A stretch of 64,000 nt of DNA from Luteimonas aestuarii (GTDB lineage: Bacteria; Pseudomonadota; Gammaproteobacteria; Xanthomonadales; Xanthomonadaceae), in assembly GCF_004357985.1 (NCBI RefSeq), contig NZ_SMTF01000003.1, forward strand, positions 248,001-312,000, written 5' to 3'. Numbering within the stretch: the stretch's first letter is position 1; the number at the start of each line of letters is the position of its first letter. Shown in pieces: positions 12,962-20,900 of this stretch. A program made the translations under genes and the position numbers. The notes below the pieces were generated by a model. The model made no database searches, was not told where the DNA came from, and saw only the letters and a program-made list of their open reading frames with translations.

Positions 12962-13210
12962 GTGCCACAGAAATCCCACAGCGCCGCACAAGACGATCTT
13001 TCGGCCGGCGGCCGTACCGGCGACAACGTCGACCTAGTCGACACCGCTACCGCTTCGAAGATCCTGAAGCGAAGCGAGAAGACGCTGATCAGGTGGCGTC
13101 GCCTGCGCCGCGGCCCGCCGTACGTACGGATCGAAGATCGCGTTCTCTACGACCGCCAGCGGATCAACGGCTGGATCGCCAAGCATGTCGTGGAACACGA
13201 CGATGCGTGA
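12962..13210 (+). CDS. AlpA/excisionase-like HTH protein
   Basis: An 82-residue DNA-binding protein. Residues about 24-75 form a winged-helix/MerR-type motif: DTATASKILKRSEKTLIRWR, then a wing PPYVRIEDRVLYDRQRINGWI. This is the HTH_17 pattern of AlpA and excisionases in P4-like satellites. The start is GTG 12962. A second relative with the same RSEKTL core is encoded at 15672. Likely roles are excision directionality or activation of integrase or replication genes (inference). Confidence 0.7.
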   Translation: MPQKSHSAAQDDLSAGGRTGDNVDLVDTATASKILKRSEKTLIRWRRLRRGPPYVRIEDRVLYDRQRINGWIAKHVVEHDDA

Positions 13211-13299
13211 GCCATCCGCGCGCTGCAGCGTAACGGGCTTGGAGCGCCCACGCGATCGGCTTCCGCTTAGGGGCCCGCCCGATGGCTGAAAACAGCAAC

Positions 13300-13317
13300 G
13301 CCCCGGCGAGCCGGGGC
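13300..13317. terminator. Hairpin before the initiator-like gene
   Basis: GCCCCGG and CCGGGGC pair around CGAG. On the minus strand the hairpin is followed by GTTGCTGTTTTC, a partial T tract. It may end leftward transcription or attenuate rightward reading into the initiator gene. Confidence 0.45.
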
Positions 13318-13393
13318 GCGTGCGCAGAGCTTGGCGGCGACCTGCGCGACGATCATACCCGAACGCGATCGTGTTGCGCTTCGCTGGCGGCCA

Positions 13394-13991
13394 CCGCTTC
13401 GATTTCCGAAGCGGACACGGCGTCTCCAAATGCACTGCGAGCCGGAGCTTTGGCGTGAGCGCGCGCAAGCGAAATCGGCAGAAAGGTCGCAGGGAAGGCG
13501 GGAGCTTTCTCGCCATCCCTCACGCCGTGCTCGAGAGCGAGAACTGGAAGCGATGCAGCGGCACTGCAGCGAAGCTGCTGATCGACATCGCGGGCTTGTA
13601 CCGCGGGAAGAACAACGGCGATCTCGCGCCTGCGTTGATCAAGCGTCCGGCTTCAGAGGCCAAGGTCCGCGCGTTGCGCGAGCTGGTGCACTACGGGCTT
13701 CTCGTGCAGACGAAGCATGGGGGGCTCGGCATGCCAAGCCTCTACGCCCTCACGTGGCACGCGATCGACCACTGCGGTGGTCATCTGGAAGTCGCGGCCA
13801 CGACTACAGCGCCAGGCTTTTGGCGTGAGGAACGTCCCAAGTTCGTGCCGCCAGAAACAAGAAAGCCGCTTCGGAAATCGAACAAGCCCGCTTCGATTTT
13901 CGAAGCGGGGACGTCAGTTGAAGAGGAACACCGCTTCGGAAATCGAACCTTTAAGCGCGGTTTCAGCACCAACGCCGCTTCGGAAACCGAA
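13394..13991. repeat. Iteron-like repeats: candidate replication origin
   Basis: The core CCGCTTCGGAAATCGAA occurs at 13866-13882 and 13931-13947, with one change at 13975-13991, and in reverse as the dyad at 13394-13414. A related dyad CCCGCTTCG-ATTTT-CGAAGCGGG lies at 13887-13909. Spacings of 65 and 44 bp are not multiples of three, so the repeats encode different peptides and were kept as DNA. The placement inside the initiator gene parallels lambda ori in gene O. Confidence 0.7.
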
Positions 13992-14027
13992 CACCTTTCT
14001 AGAAGTACCAACGGAGGTGCACCTTGA
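13455..14027 (+). CDS. Replication-initiator-like protein (winged-helix)
   Basis: A 190-residue protein. The N-terminal half (AIPHAVLESENWKRCSGTAA, LLIDIAGLYRGKNNGDLAPA, then a winged-helix wing LVQTKHGGLGMPSLYALTW) has the pattern of phage replication O-type or plasmid Rep winged-helix domains. The C-terminal third is basic, low in structure, and is where the iteron-like repeats lie. GTG 13455 was chosen because the longer frame to 13320 translates the upstream control region, including the 13394 dyad. The inferred role is to bind the repeats and recruit host or helper helicase. Confidence 0.6.
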   Translation: MSARKRNRQKGRREGGSFLAIPHAVLESENWKRCSGTAAKLLIDIAGLYRGKNNGDLAPALIKRPASEAKVRALRELVHYGLLVQTKHGGLGMPSLYALTWHAIDHCGGHLEVAATTTAPGFWREERPKFVPPETRKPLRKSNKPASIFEAGTSVEEEHRFGNRTFKRGFSTNAASETEHLSRSTNGGAP

Positions 14028-14815
14028 GCTCGCTCATCATCGCCGACACCCCTATCCGCCGCGACGCCGACGGCAGGTACTCGCTCAATGATCTTCACCG
14101 CGCGAGCGGCGGGCTTCCCAAGCATCGGCCATCGGTGTGGCTGGCGAACCAGCAGGTGCAGGACCTGGTGGAGGCGGTCGAGCTGGAAGCCGGAATTCCG
14201 GCGGTGGCGAAGGTCCGCGGCGGCACGCGCGCTGGAACGTTCGCGAGTGCGGAGCTGGCGATCGCCTTCGCGGCGTGGATCGACACCCACTTCCACCTCC
14301 GAGTCCTCCGAACCTTCCTGCAGGTGCAACGTGAAGCGAGGGCAGCGGCGCAACTGGCGCCCCTCGACGATCCGGCCGCCCTACGTGGCCTGCTGCTGGA
14401 GCACACCGAGCGCGAGATCGAGCTGAAGCAGAAGCTGGAAGAGCAGACGGCACATGTCTCGGCCTTCGAGCGCATCGCCGAGGCACGCGGCGCCGTCTCG
14501 ATCACCGCCGCCGCGAAGGTCCTGAGCATCCCCCCGAGCGCGTTCTTCGCCTGGCTGAAGGAGCACAGCTGGATCTACCGCAGCAGCGACCACGGGGGTT
14601 GGCTCGCCTTCCAGCCCCGGATCGCGCGGGGCCAGCTGAAGCACCGGGTTATCACGGTCGAGCGGAGCGACGGCACTCCACGCATCGTCGAGCAGGTGCT
14701 GGTGACGCCCAAGGGCCTGGCCCGCCTCGCCGAGTTGCTCGAGCGGGCTGAGCCACCCCCGCCGGCCGCGGCCACCGCACGCCCCACGCGCGCTGCGCGG
14801 CAGGCCAAGGGTTGA
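14024..14815 (+). CDS. KilA-N domain phage antirepressor
   Basis: A 263-residue protein. The N-terminal KilA-N domain (residues about 5-100) shows GRYSLNDLHRASGG, HRPSVWL and GGTRAGTFASAELAIAFAAWID. A short coiled linker (about 120-140) leads to a C-terminal KilAC/ANT domain (about 148-245) with AAKVLSIPPSAFFAWLKE and VTPKGLARLAELL. Proteins of this build counteract phage repressors. The start is TTG 14024, overlapping the upstream TGA, with GGAGG seven bases before it. In a satellite it could derepress a resident helper prophage (inference). Confidence 0.85.
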   Translation: MSSLIIADTPIRRDADGRYSLNDLHRASGGLPKHRPSVWLANQQVQDLVEAVELEAGIPAVAKVRGGTRAGTFASAELAIAFAAWIDTHFHLRVLRTFLQVQREARAAAQLAPLDDPAALRGLLLEHTEREIELKQKLEEQTAHVSAFERIAEARGAVSITAAAKVLSIPPSAFFAWLKEHSWIYRSSDHGGWLAFQPRIARGQLKHRVITVERSDGTPRIVEQVLVTPKGLARLAELLERAEPPPPAAATARPTRAARQAKG

Positions 14816-14817
14816 CG

Positions 14818-15084
14818 ATGGACCTGCACCCCGTCGCCTTCGGCCCCGCCGTGCAGCTGGCCAGCGCCAGCGGCTTGTTCCGGGTCGCCTACTTCCCCAC
14901 CACGCACACCTTCGGCGGCATCACCGCGGCGGGCTGGACGTACGCACGCATGCCCTTCGGTGACGCCGCCCGCCTGGTCGGGGAGGTGCGCCACAAAGGG
15001 CTGGCTTTCGACGCGGCCGACGTCGCGCGCTGGAGCGATGACGTGCTGCGCCAGCTGCCCGAATGGAGGACCGACGCACCATGA
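14818..15084 (+). CDS. Hypothetical small protein
   Basis: An 88-residue protein (MDLHPVAFGPAVQLASASGL...) with an alternating beta pattern at the N-terminus (LFRVAYFPTTHTFGGI) and a helical C-terminus (ARLVGEVRHKGLAFDAADVARW). ATG 14818 starts two bases after the antirepressor stop codon, and its own stop overlaps the next start (ATGA). It is part of the tightly packed early block. Not recognised. Confidence 0.55.
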   Translation: MDLHPVAFGPAVQLASASGLFRVAYFPTTHTFGGITAAGWTYARMPFGDAARLVGEVRHKGLAFDAADVARWSDDVLRQLPEWRTDAP

Positions 15085-15395
15085 CCGAGTTCACCAGCGA
15101 TCGGCCGACGATCGGCAGCCTCCTAGACACCACGCTCTGGCTGCACGATCAGCACGACGTCGTGAGGATCCTCTACTGCCCCGAGCACCGGGTGCTCGGC
15201 ATGGACTGGGGGGAAGGCATGCAGTACACCCGCACCGGGTTCGAGGGTGTGCTCAAGGCGTTGGGCGCGGCCAAGGCCTCGCGGCAGCTGTACTTCGACC
15301 AGCGCGCAATGGATGCGTGGATTGACACCGTCACCAGCCGCCTTCACGGCACCGAGCAGTACTACCCAGACCAGACGCCAAGGAACGCGAAATGA
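15081..15395 (+). CDS. Hypothetical small protein
   Basis: A 104-residue protein. ATG 15081 overlaps the upstream stop. The sequence LDTTLWLHDQHDVVRILYCPEHRVLGMDWGEGMQYTR and a helical C-terminus resemble the preceding 88-residue protein in size and layout (beta-rich start, then a helix with a conserved aromatic), so the pair may be ancient duplicates; this is only suggestive. Function unknown. Confidence 0.55.
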   Translation: MTEFTSDRPTIGSLLDTTLWLHDQHDVVRILYCPEHRVLGMDWGEGMQYTRTGFEGVLKALGAAKASRQLYFDQRAMDAWIDTVTSRLHGTEQYYPDQTPRNAK

Positions 15396-15670
15396 GCGAA
15401 GATCAGAACCAATCGCCCGCGGGCACTACGGCGGGCCTGCAGCAGCAAGCGGTTCAATGGGCGGAAGACCAGGTAGCAACGCTAGCGAAGCATGATGACG
15501 CGGCCGCGGCGGGCGTGTTCGATGCCCTCGCCGCTGGTGATCGCTTGGTGGTGGTCATCGTCACAGCCGGCGGGGCGCCTCAGATTGACCTGGTGCTGAT
15601 CGACGCAGGCGGCCGGATGAAGCCGATCGCGTCGGCGCGCGCTGAATCGGCATGGGCGGCGAAGCACTGA
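15392..15670 (+). CDS. Hypothetical small protein
   Basis: A 92-residue acidic protein that starts in a 4-nt overlap with the gene before. Residues 1-40 are helical and Gln/Ala rich; residues 50-75 form a beta pattern (RLVVVIVTAGGAPQIDLVLID). It lies immediately before the second HTH gene (one base between stop and start). No family recognised. Confidence 0.5.
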   Translation: MSEDQNQSPAGTTAGLQQQAVQWAEDQVATLAKHDDAAAAGVFDALAAGDRLVVVIVTAGGAPQIDLVLIDAGGRMKPIASARAESAWAAKH

Positions 15671-15671
15671 C

Positions 15672-15911
15672 ATGTCGATCGATGAACTCAGGGCGCGGCT
15701 GGAGGCCGCAGGATTCTGGGTAAGCCCAGACGGAAGGGTCGCGCCTGACGCGGTGAGCACGATCGTGGGGCGCTCAGAGAAGACCTTGCGCACGTGGCGC
15801 GCTGCAGGTGAGGTGGTAATCCCCTTCACCAGAATCCGTGGGAGGGTCACGTACGCGCTGGCGGATGTGCTGCATTTCATCGAAGCCAACGGGGTCGCCG
15901 GCGACAGGTAG
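15672..15911 (+). CDS. Second MerR/excisionase-like HTH protein of element 1
   Basis: A 79-residue DNA-binding protein with the core STIVGRSEKTLRTWRAAGE and wing RIRGRVTYALADVLHFIEANG. It shares the RSEKTL-x-x-W-R helix and the R-V-x-Y wing with the protein at 12962, so the element carries two related regulators. It is the last gene before the late block and is followed at once by the paired repeats at 15913-15959, a likely binding site. Control of the switch to capsid and tape-measure expression is a reasonable inference. Confidence 0.65.
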   Translation: MSIDELRARLEAAGFWVSPDGRVAPDAVSTIVGRSEKTLRTWRAAGEVVIPFTRIRGRVTYALADVLHFIEANGVAGDR

Positions 15912-15912
15912 T

Positions 15913-15959
15913 CGGCCAAACACGGCCACCGGGTCCCGAACCCGGCCAAACCCGGCCAC
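15913..15959. promoter_or_regulatory. Paired 17-bp repeats upstream of the late genes
   Basis: CGGCCAAACACGGCCAC (15913-15929) and CGGCCAAACCCGGCCAC (15943-15959) differ at one base and repeat with a 30-bp period. They begin two bases after the HTH gene's stop and about 45 bp before the first late gene. They are probably an operator or activator site for late transcription. Confidence 0.55.
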
Positions 15960-16004
15960 TTAGGTACTACGCGCGCGCTGCGATTGCGTGTCTGATCCTC
16001 ATCC

Positions 16005-16349
16005 ATGGCCCGACCCGAAAAACTGCAACGCCTCGCCGGCCTGCGCATCGGCATCCGCCAGATGATCGCCGGCATGGACGAAGAGATCACCCGCCTGGTC
16101 AACGACCTCGAGGAGAAGCGCCAGAACTTCGAGGAGCGCGTCGAGGTGGGGCTTTTGGTACCCGACAGTGACCAGTACCAGGCCGCTGCCGCGAAGCTAG
16201 CAAAGCTAGCGGCCGATGTCGACGATCTCCGCGCCCGTCGGCAGGTACTTGGACAGGACGCGCGCGCGCTGGGGCATACCGTCGACCGTCTTACCGCATG
16301 GTGCAAAGAGCACGGCGTCGGTTCGGACCCGCTGGAGGTCCGGGCATGA
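16005..16349 (+). CDS. Coiled-coil hypothetical protein, first late gene
   Basis: A 114-residue protein that is almost entirely helical with heptad patterning (MDEEITRLVNDLEEKRQNFEERV, then AAAKLAKLAADVDDLRARRQVLGQ). It starts the late block and overlaps the next gene by 4 nt. Small coiled-coil proteins just before a capsid gene can be scaffold or assembly factors, but nothing here proves that. No clear ribosome-binding site precedes ATG 16005. Confidence 0.6.
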   Translation: MARPEKLQRLAGLRIGIRQMIAGMDEEITRLVNDLEEKRQNFEERVEVGLLVPDSDQYQAAAAKLAKLAADVDDLRARRQVLGQDARALGHTVDRLTAWCKEHGVGSDPLEVRA

Positions 16350-16846
16350 TCATGTTCAGCACGCCCCAAGCCGTCGCCGATATCCGCCAACGCATCGGCG
16401 AACTGCAACTCGAGCTGGACGCGCAGCGGCGCGCCCCCCTGAGCGACGACGAAGCTGCCGAGAAGGCAACCGCCATGATCGCCGCGCATGCCGCTGGCGC
16501 GCAGACCGATCGCATCCTCTCCCACCTCATCCACGCGTCGACCAGTGCACGCATCGGTTGGCCGGTCGACCAGGACGGAAGCAGCATCGAGCCATCGGCC
16601 TTCGACCTGTTCTGTGCGCTGGAGCCGAAGCGGATGCACGAGCTGTTGAAGAAGCTGATCAAGGGCAGCGATCACCTCCGCGGCCCCGCCCAGGGCGAGC
16701 GCGCCGAACGCATCGAAGCGCTGACCGCGGAACTGCGGGAAGCCGAGATCGAGGAAGAGGCACTGATCACCCAGGCCGAAGTTTCCGGTCTCAACGTCCA
16801 TCGTCGCCCGGATGCAGATCCGGCGATCATTCTTGGAGAACTCTGA
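16346..16846 (+). CDS. Hypothetical helical protein upstream of capsid
   Basis: A 166-residue protein with an N-terminal coiled coil (AVADIRQRIGELQLELDAQRR) and a C-terminal acidic coiled coil (ERIEALTAELREAEIEEEALI). It overlaps both neighbours (ATGA with the gene before; its TGA shares the A of the capsid ATG). Its position and helicity fit a scaffold or capsid-size factor, as with sid in P4 or Nu3/C of lambda-like phages, but there is no sequence evidence beyond that. Confidence 0.6.
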   Translation: MIMFSTPQAVADIRQRIGELQLELDAQRRAPLSDDEAAEKATAMIAAHAAGAQTDRILSHLIHASTSARIGWPVDQDGSSIEPSAFDLFCALEPKRMHELLKKLIKGSDHLRGPAQGERAERIEALTAELREAEIEEEALITQAEVSGLNVHRRPDADPAIILGEL

Positions 16847-17853
16847 TGTTGCTCGACGTATTCGAACGCGACGCCTTCACTCTGGCGAGCCTCACCAGCC
16901 AGATCAACGACCTCCCCTTCGTGCCCACTCGCATCCAGAGCATGCAGCTCTTCGAAGAGGGCGGTATCAACACCACCAAGGCCAACATCGAGGCGCGCGA
17001 GGGGGTGCTTCGCCTGGTCCCGACCCAGCCGCGAGGCGCGCCGTCGACGCCCCATCTGACTGGCGGCCGGACGTTGCGCCAACTCTCGACCCTCCACCTA
17101 CCGATGCGCACCACCATCTACGCGGCCACGCTGCAGGATGCCCGCCGATTCGGTACTGAAGCCGAGCTCGAGACCGCGCAGACGGTGCTCGCGGAACGGA
17201 TGACCGAGATGCGCACGTCGATGGACGTGACCATCGAATGGCAGCGGCTGGGCGCGCTGAAAGGCCGCGTCCTCGACGCCGACGGATCCGAGCTGATCGA
17301 CCTGTTCGAGTTCTTCAACGTGAGCCAGCCGACCGAGATCGACTTCGACCTCGACGCGGCCAGCCCGGCGCCTGGAGCGGTCCGCGGCAAGTGCAGCGCG
17401 GTGATCCGTGCGATGGAAGACGAACTCGGCGCCCTGCCCCTCGGCGGCGTCCATTCCTTTGTCGGTCCGGCCTTCTTCGACGCCTTGGTCGACCATCCGG
17501 AGACGCGCGAGGCTTACCAGCGCTGGAACAACGGCGAAGCCCTGCGGGAGCGCACTGCACGCCGCACCTTCTTCTACGCCGGCATCACGTTCGAGGAGTA
17601 CCGCGGCCGGGTCGGCACCATCCAGTTCGTCGATAACGACAAAGCGCACTTTTTCCCGGTCGCCACCCCGGGCGTGTTCAAGACGGTCTTCGCGCCGGGC
17701 AACTTCATCGACACGGTCAATGCGATCGGGCTCCCCTACTACGCGCGCGTCGTGCCGGATCAGGCCGGCCGCTGGGTGCAGGTCTACGCCGAGTCGAACC
17801 CGCTCAGCTACTGCACGCGTCCGCGCACCCTCATTCAGGGCCGTCGTACCTGA
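16846..17853 (+). CDS. Major capsid protein, lambda gpE type
   Basis: A 335-residue protein of the Phage_cap_E family (lambda gpE 341 residues), the shell subunit. Recognisable segments are LPFVPTRIQSMQLFEEGGI, RGAPSTPH near residues 65-72, TTIYAATLQDARRFG, TIEWQRLGALKGRVLDADG, VGPAFFDALVDHPE, GITFEEYRGRVGT and the FFPVATPGVFKTVFAP-GNFIDTVN C-terminal region. It looks complete and intact. It is not accompanied by portal, protease, decoration or terminase genes. Translation is probably coupled to the upstream helical protein. Confidence 0.88.
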   Translation: MLLDVFERDAFTLASLTSQINDLPFVPTRIQSMQLFEEGGINTTKANIEAREGVLRLVPTQPRGAPSTPHLTGGRTLRQLSTLHLPMRTTIYAATLQDARRFGTEAELETAQTVLAERMTEMRTSMDVTIEWQRLGALKGRVLDADGSELIDLFEFFNVSQPTEIDFDLDAASPAPGAVRGKCSAVIRAMEDELGALPLGGVHSFVGPAFFDALVDHPETREAYQRWNNGEALRERTARRTFFYAGITFEEYRGRVGTIQFVDNDKAHFFPVATPGVFKTVFAPGNFIDTVNAIGLPYYARVVPDQAGRWVQVYAESNPLSYCTRPRTLIQGRRT

Positions 17854-17994
17854 TCAGCGTTGGTTGCAGGTCCAGCAAGCGCCCAGCCGGCGGTGGCGCA
17901 AACAACACCGGCAGCCAGCGCCCTGCGCATCCTCTTGGCAATAGTCCTGTAGCGGGGGTGAGCTGGCACACCACACCCAATCCGGCCGGATCGC

Positions 17995-20900
17995 ATGTCT
18001 ACACGCAACGTGTACGAAGAAGTCCTGAGGTTCCTGATCGAGGCCGACGGGAACGAGGACGTCGCCAAGCTCGCGCGCCAGCTCGTGGCACTCGGCGACG
18101 ACGGCGACGAGGCGAAGGAGAAGGTCGCCGGCCTCCTGGAGGCGTTCTCCAGGGACCAGGCGCTCGACCGTACCGCGAAGCGCTTCCGCGAGCTGGGCAC
18201 CGAAGTGATCGACCTCGGCCGGAAACAGCAGGTCACGAAGGAACGCATCACTGCCCTCACCACCGAGATCGCCAACGCCGAGGCGCCCACGAAGCGCCAG
18301 AGAGCGGAACTAGCACGGCTATCGAAGGACCTCACGAAGACCGGCACCGAGCTGAGCAAGGCCCGGGGCGAATGGACCCAGCACCGCCAGGTGCTCGAAC
18401 AGAACGGCATCGCGACCAAGCGCTACGCGGACCTGCAGGGCCAGATCGCCAGCCGCCAGTCGCAATCCGCTGCCGCGCTGCGTACCTATGCCGGCGACCT
18501 GCTGAAGGCCCGCGACGCAGCGAACGCCACGGCTACCCGACTCGCTGCCGGCGACGAAGCCTTCAAGCGCCAAGCCGAATCCACCCGTAACGCGCGCGAG
18601 GCGCTGGATGCCTATCGCCAGCGCGCTCAGGCAGCTTCTGAGGCCACCGAACAGCTCAGCCAGTCGGGCACGACCACGGCCGGTGTCTTTCAGCGCTTGC
18701 GCGGCCTGCTGGGCCCTGTGCTGGCGTTCTTCTCCGTCCGCACCCTGGTCGGTGGCCTGCAGAGCATCGTGCGCGAGGGGAGCAACGCGGAACAGGAGCT
18801 GGGCCAGCTCAATGCCGTGCTGGCGTCGACCGGCCGCACCGCAGAATTCAGTGCCCAGGAACTGCAGAACCTCGCCCGTGAGCTGGCCAGCTCCAGCAGG
18901 TTCATGGTCGGCGACATCACCAACGCCGAGACCCGGCTGCTGTCCTACACCAACATCGCCCGCGAAGAGTTCCCCCGCGCGATGCAGATCGTCCTCGACC
19001 AGTCGGCCCGGCTTGGTATCTCCCTCGAACAGTCAGCCGAACTGGTCGGGCGCGCGCTGCAGGAGCCGGTCAAGGCGATGCAAGCGCTGGGCCGGCAGGG
19101 CTTCGTGCTTGAGGAGGGCCAGAAGACCCTGCTGAAGCAGTTGGAGGAGACCGGTCGGACCGCCGAGGCTCAGGCGGTCATCATGGATATGCTGGCCGAG
19201 TCCTATGGCGGTGCCGCCCAGGCCCAGCAGTTGGGCACGATCGCCGGCTTGTGGAAGACGATCCGCGAGAACTTCGCCGAGTTCAAGAACGACATCGCCG
19301 CCCGCGGCGTGCTGGACTACTTCAAGGGACAACTGCAGGACCTGCTGCGCACGATCACCGAGTTGCGCGACAACGGCACCCTCGCCCTCTGGGCCCAACG
19401 CACCGCAGATGCCATCGTCTCCACGGCCAAGGCCGTGGCCGGGCTCTTCCGGCAGCTCGCACCGCTGGGCGCGCTGCTGGCGGGGCTTGCCCAAGCCATC
19501 GCCGAGCACGCGAAGCAGGTCATCTTCCTCGGCAAGGTGTACGCCGCCCTGAAGCTGGCCGAGCTGGCCGGGCAGTTCAGCATCTTGACCCGGGCGACGT
19601 TGGCCAACGCCGCAGCCACGACGGCAGCTGGTAACGCGGCGGCGGGCGCCACGGGCAAGTTCGGCGCGATGGGCACCCTGATCGGCAAGCTCCCCCAGAT
19701 GCTGCGCATCGGCGTGGCCGTATTCGGTGTCGACTTCGCCATTCAGCAGTTCCAGAAGCTGGCCGGTGCGGTGGAGTACTACCAGGGCGCGCTGCAGGCG
19801 CAGGAGCGATTCGATCGCAACCAGAAGATGCTGCAGCAGGAGCAGCTGGCGCTGGGCAAACAGCTCCAGCAGCTCTACGCCGACAGCGCCGGCACTGCCA
19901 TCAAGGGTGCGGAAGAGCTGCGCGAGCTGACCCGCGGCCAGGCCGAAGACTACAAGTTCACCCTGGAGCAGGCCCGACTGTTCTACGCCGGCGTGATCAG
20001 GCAGGCGCGGGCGACGGGAGATGCCCAAGCCGAGGCGACCGGCCTGAAGCACTGGCATGCACTCGGCGAGGCCCTCAAGCAGACCGAACAGCGCCTGATC
20101 GAGTTCGACAGCACCGCGGCGCGCCAGACCGCGATGTTCAGCACTGCGGAGAAGGCGGTCGAGAAGTTCGACGAGCTGCGATGGAAGGGAGAGGAGGCGA
20201 AAGCAGCCGTCGCCGGGATCTTCGACGGTGTCGACTGGACGCGCGCTGAGGGCATCCAGAACGCCTCGAAGATACTGGAGGAGGTGAGCGGTCGCGGTCG
20301 CGAGGCCGCTGCCGTTGTCGAAGGCGAGTTGATCGAGGCGCTGTCCAAGCTCTCCAACGAGACGCTGGAGGAGGTGAAGAAGAAGGCAGCCGAGGCCTTC
20401 GCGGCTGGCAATACAGAGGCCAAGCGCATGGTCGAGCTGGTCAACACGGCCAGCTTCGCCAAGCTCGGCGTCGACATCAACGCCATCCGCACCGGCTTCA
20501 CCGACGTGGGCAAAACTGCGGTGGATGCGTTCGCCGTCGCGGTGCGGGAGGTGGACAACCTTGGACTCACGGCAACCCAGAAGGCGGCTGCGATCGCGCA
20601 GGCCTTCGACAACGCCTTCCGCCAGGCATCGACCCAGAGCGAGTTGCAGGCGCTGAAGGAGTCACTGATCGATGCGCTCAACGCGGGCTCGATCGGCTTC
20701 GTCGAGTTCCAAGCCCGCATCGCAGAGGTTGACGCCAAGCTGGAGGCGCTGAAGCGGACCGGCACCGAGGTGGGCACCGATATCGCCAAGGGTGCGCGCG
20801 TGGGCGAGGACGCCCTCACCCGCATCGTCGACGCCGCCGAATCAGCGGCCAGCAGCCTGGAGAAGGCCGGCACGGCTGCCGGCGACGCAGGCGATAGCAC

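Noticed and set aside
13866-13991. Repeats considered as a CRISPR array
   Set aside because: Too few copies, unequal spacing (65 and 44 bp), palindromic variants between them, and no cas genes.
17835-17932. Minus-strand frame with a signal-peptide-like start (MRRALAAGVVCATAGWALA)
   Set aside because: It ends after about 30 residues and overlaps the capsid 3' end; no ribosome-binding site or partner.
17408-17944. Overlapping 178-codon frame inside the capsid gene
   Set aside because: Arg/Ser/Pro-rich shadow frame with no motif; the capsid frame matches a known family throughout.
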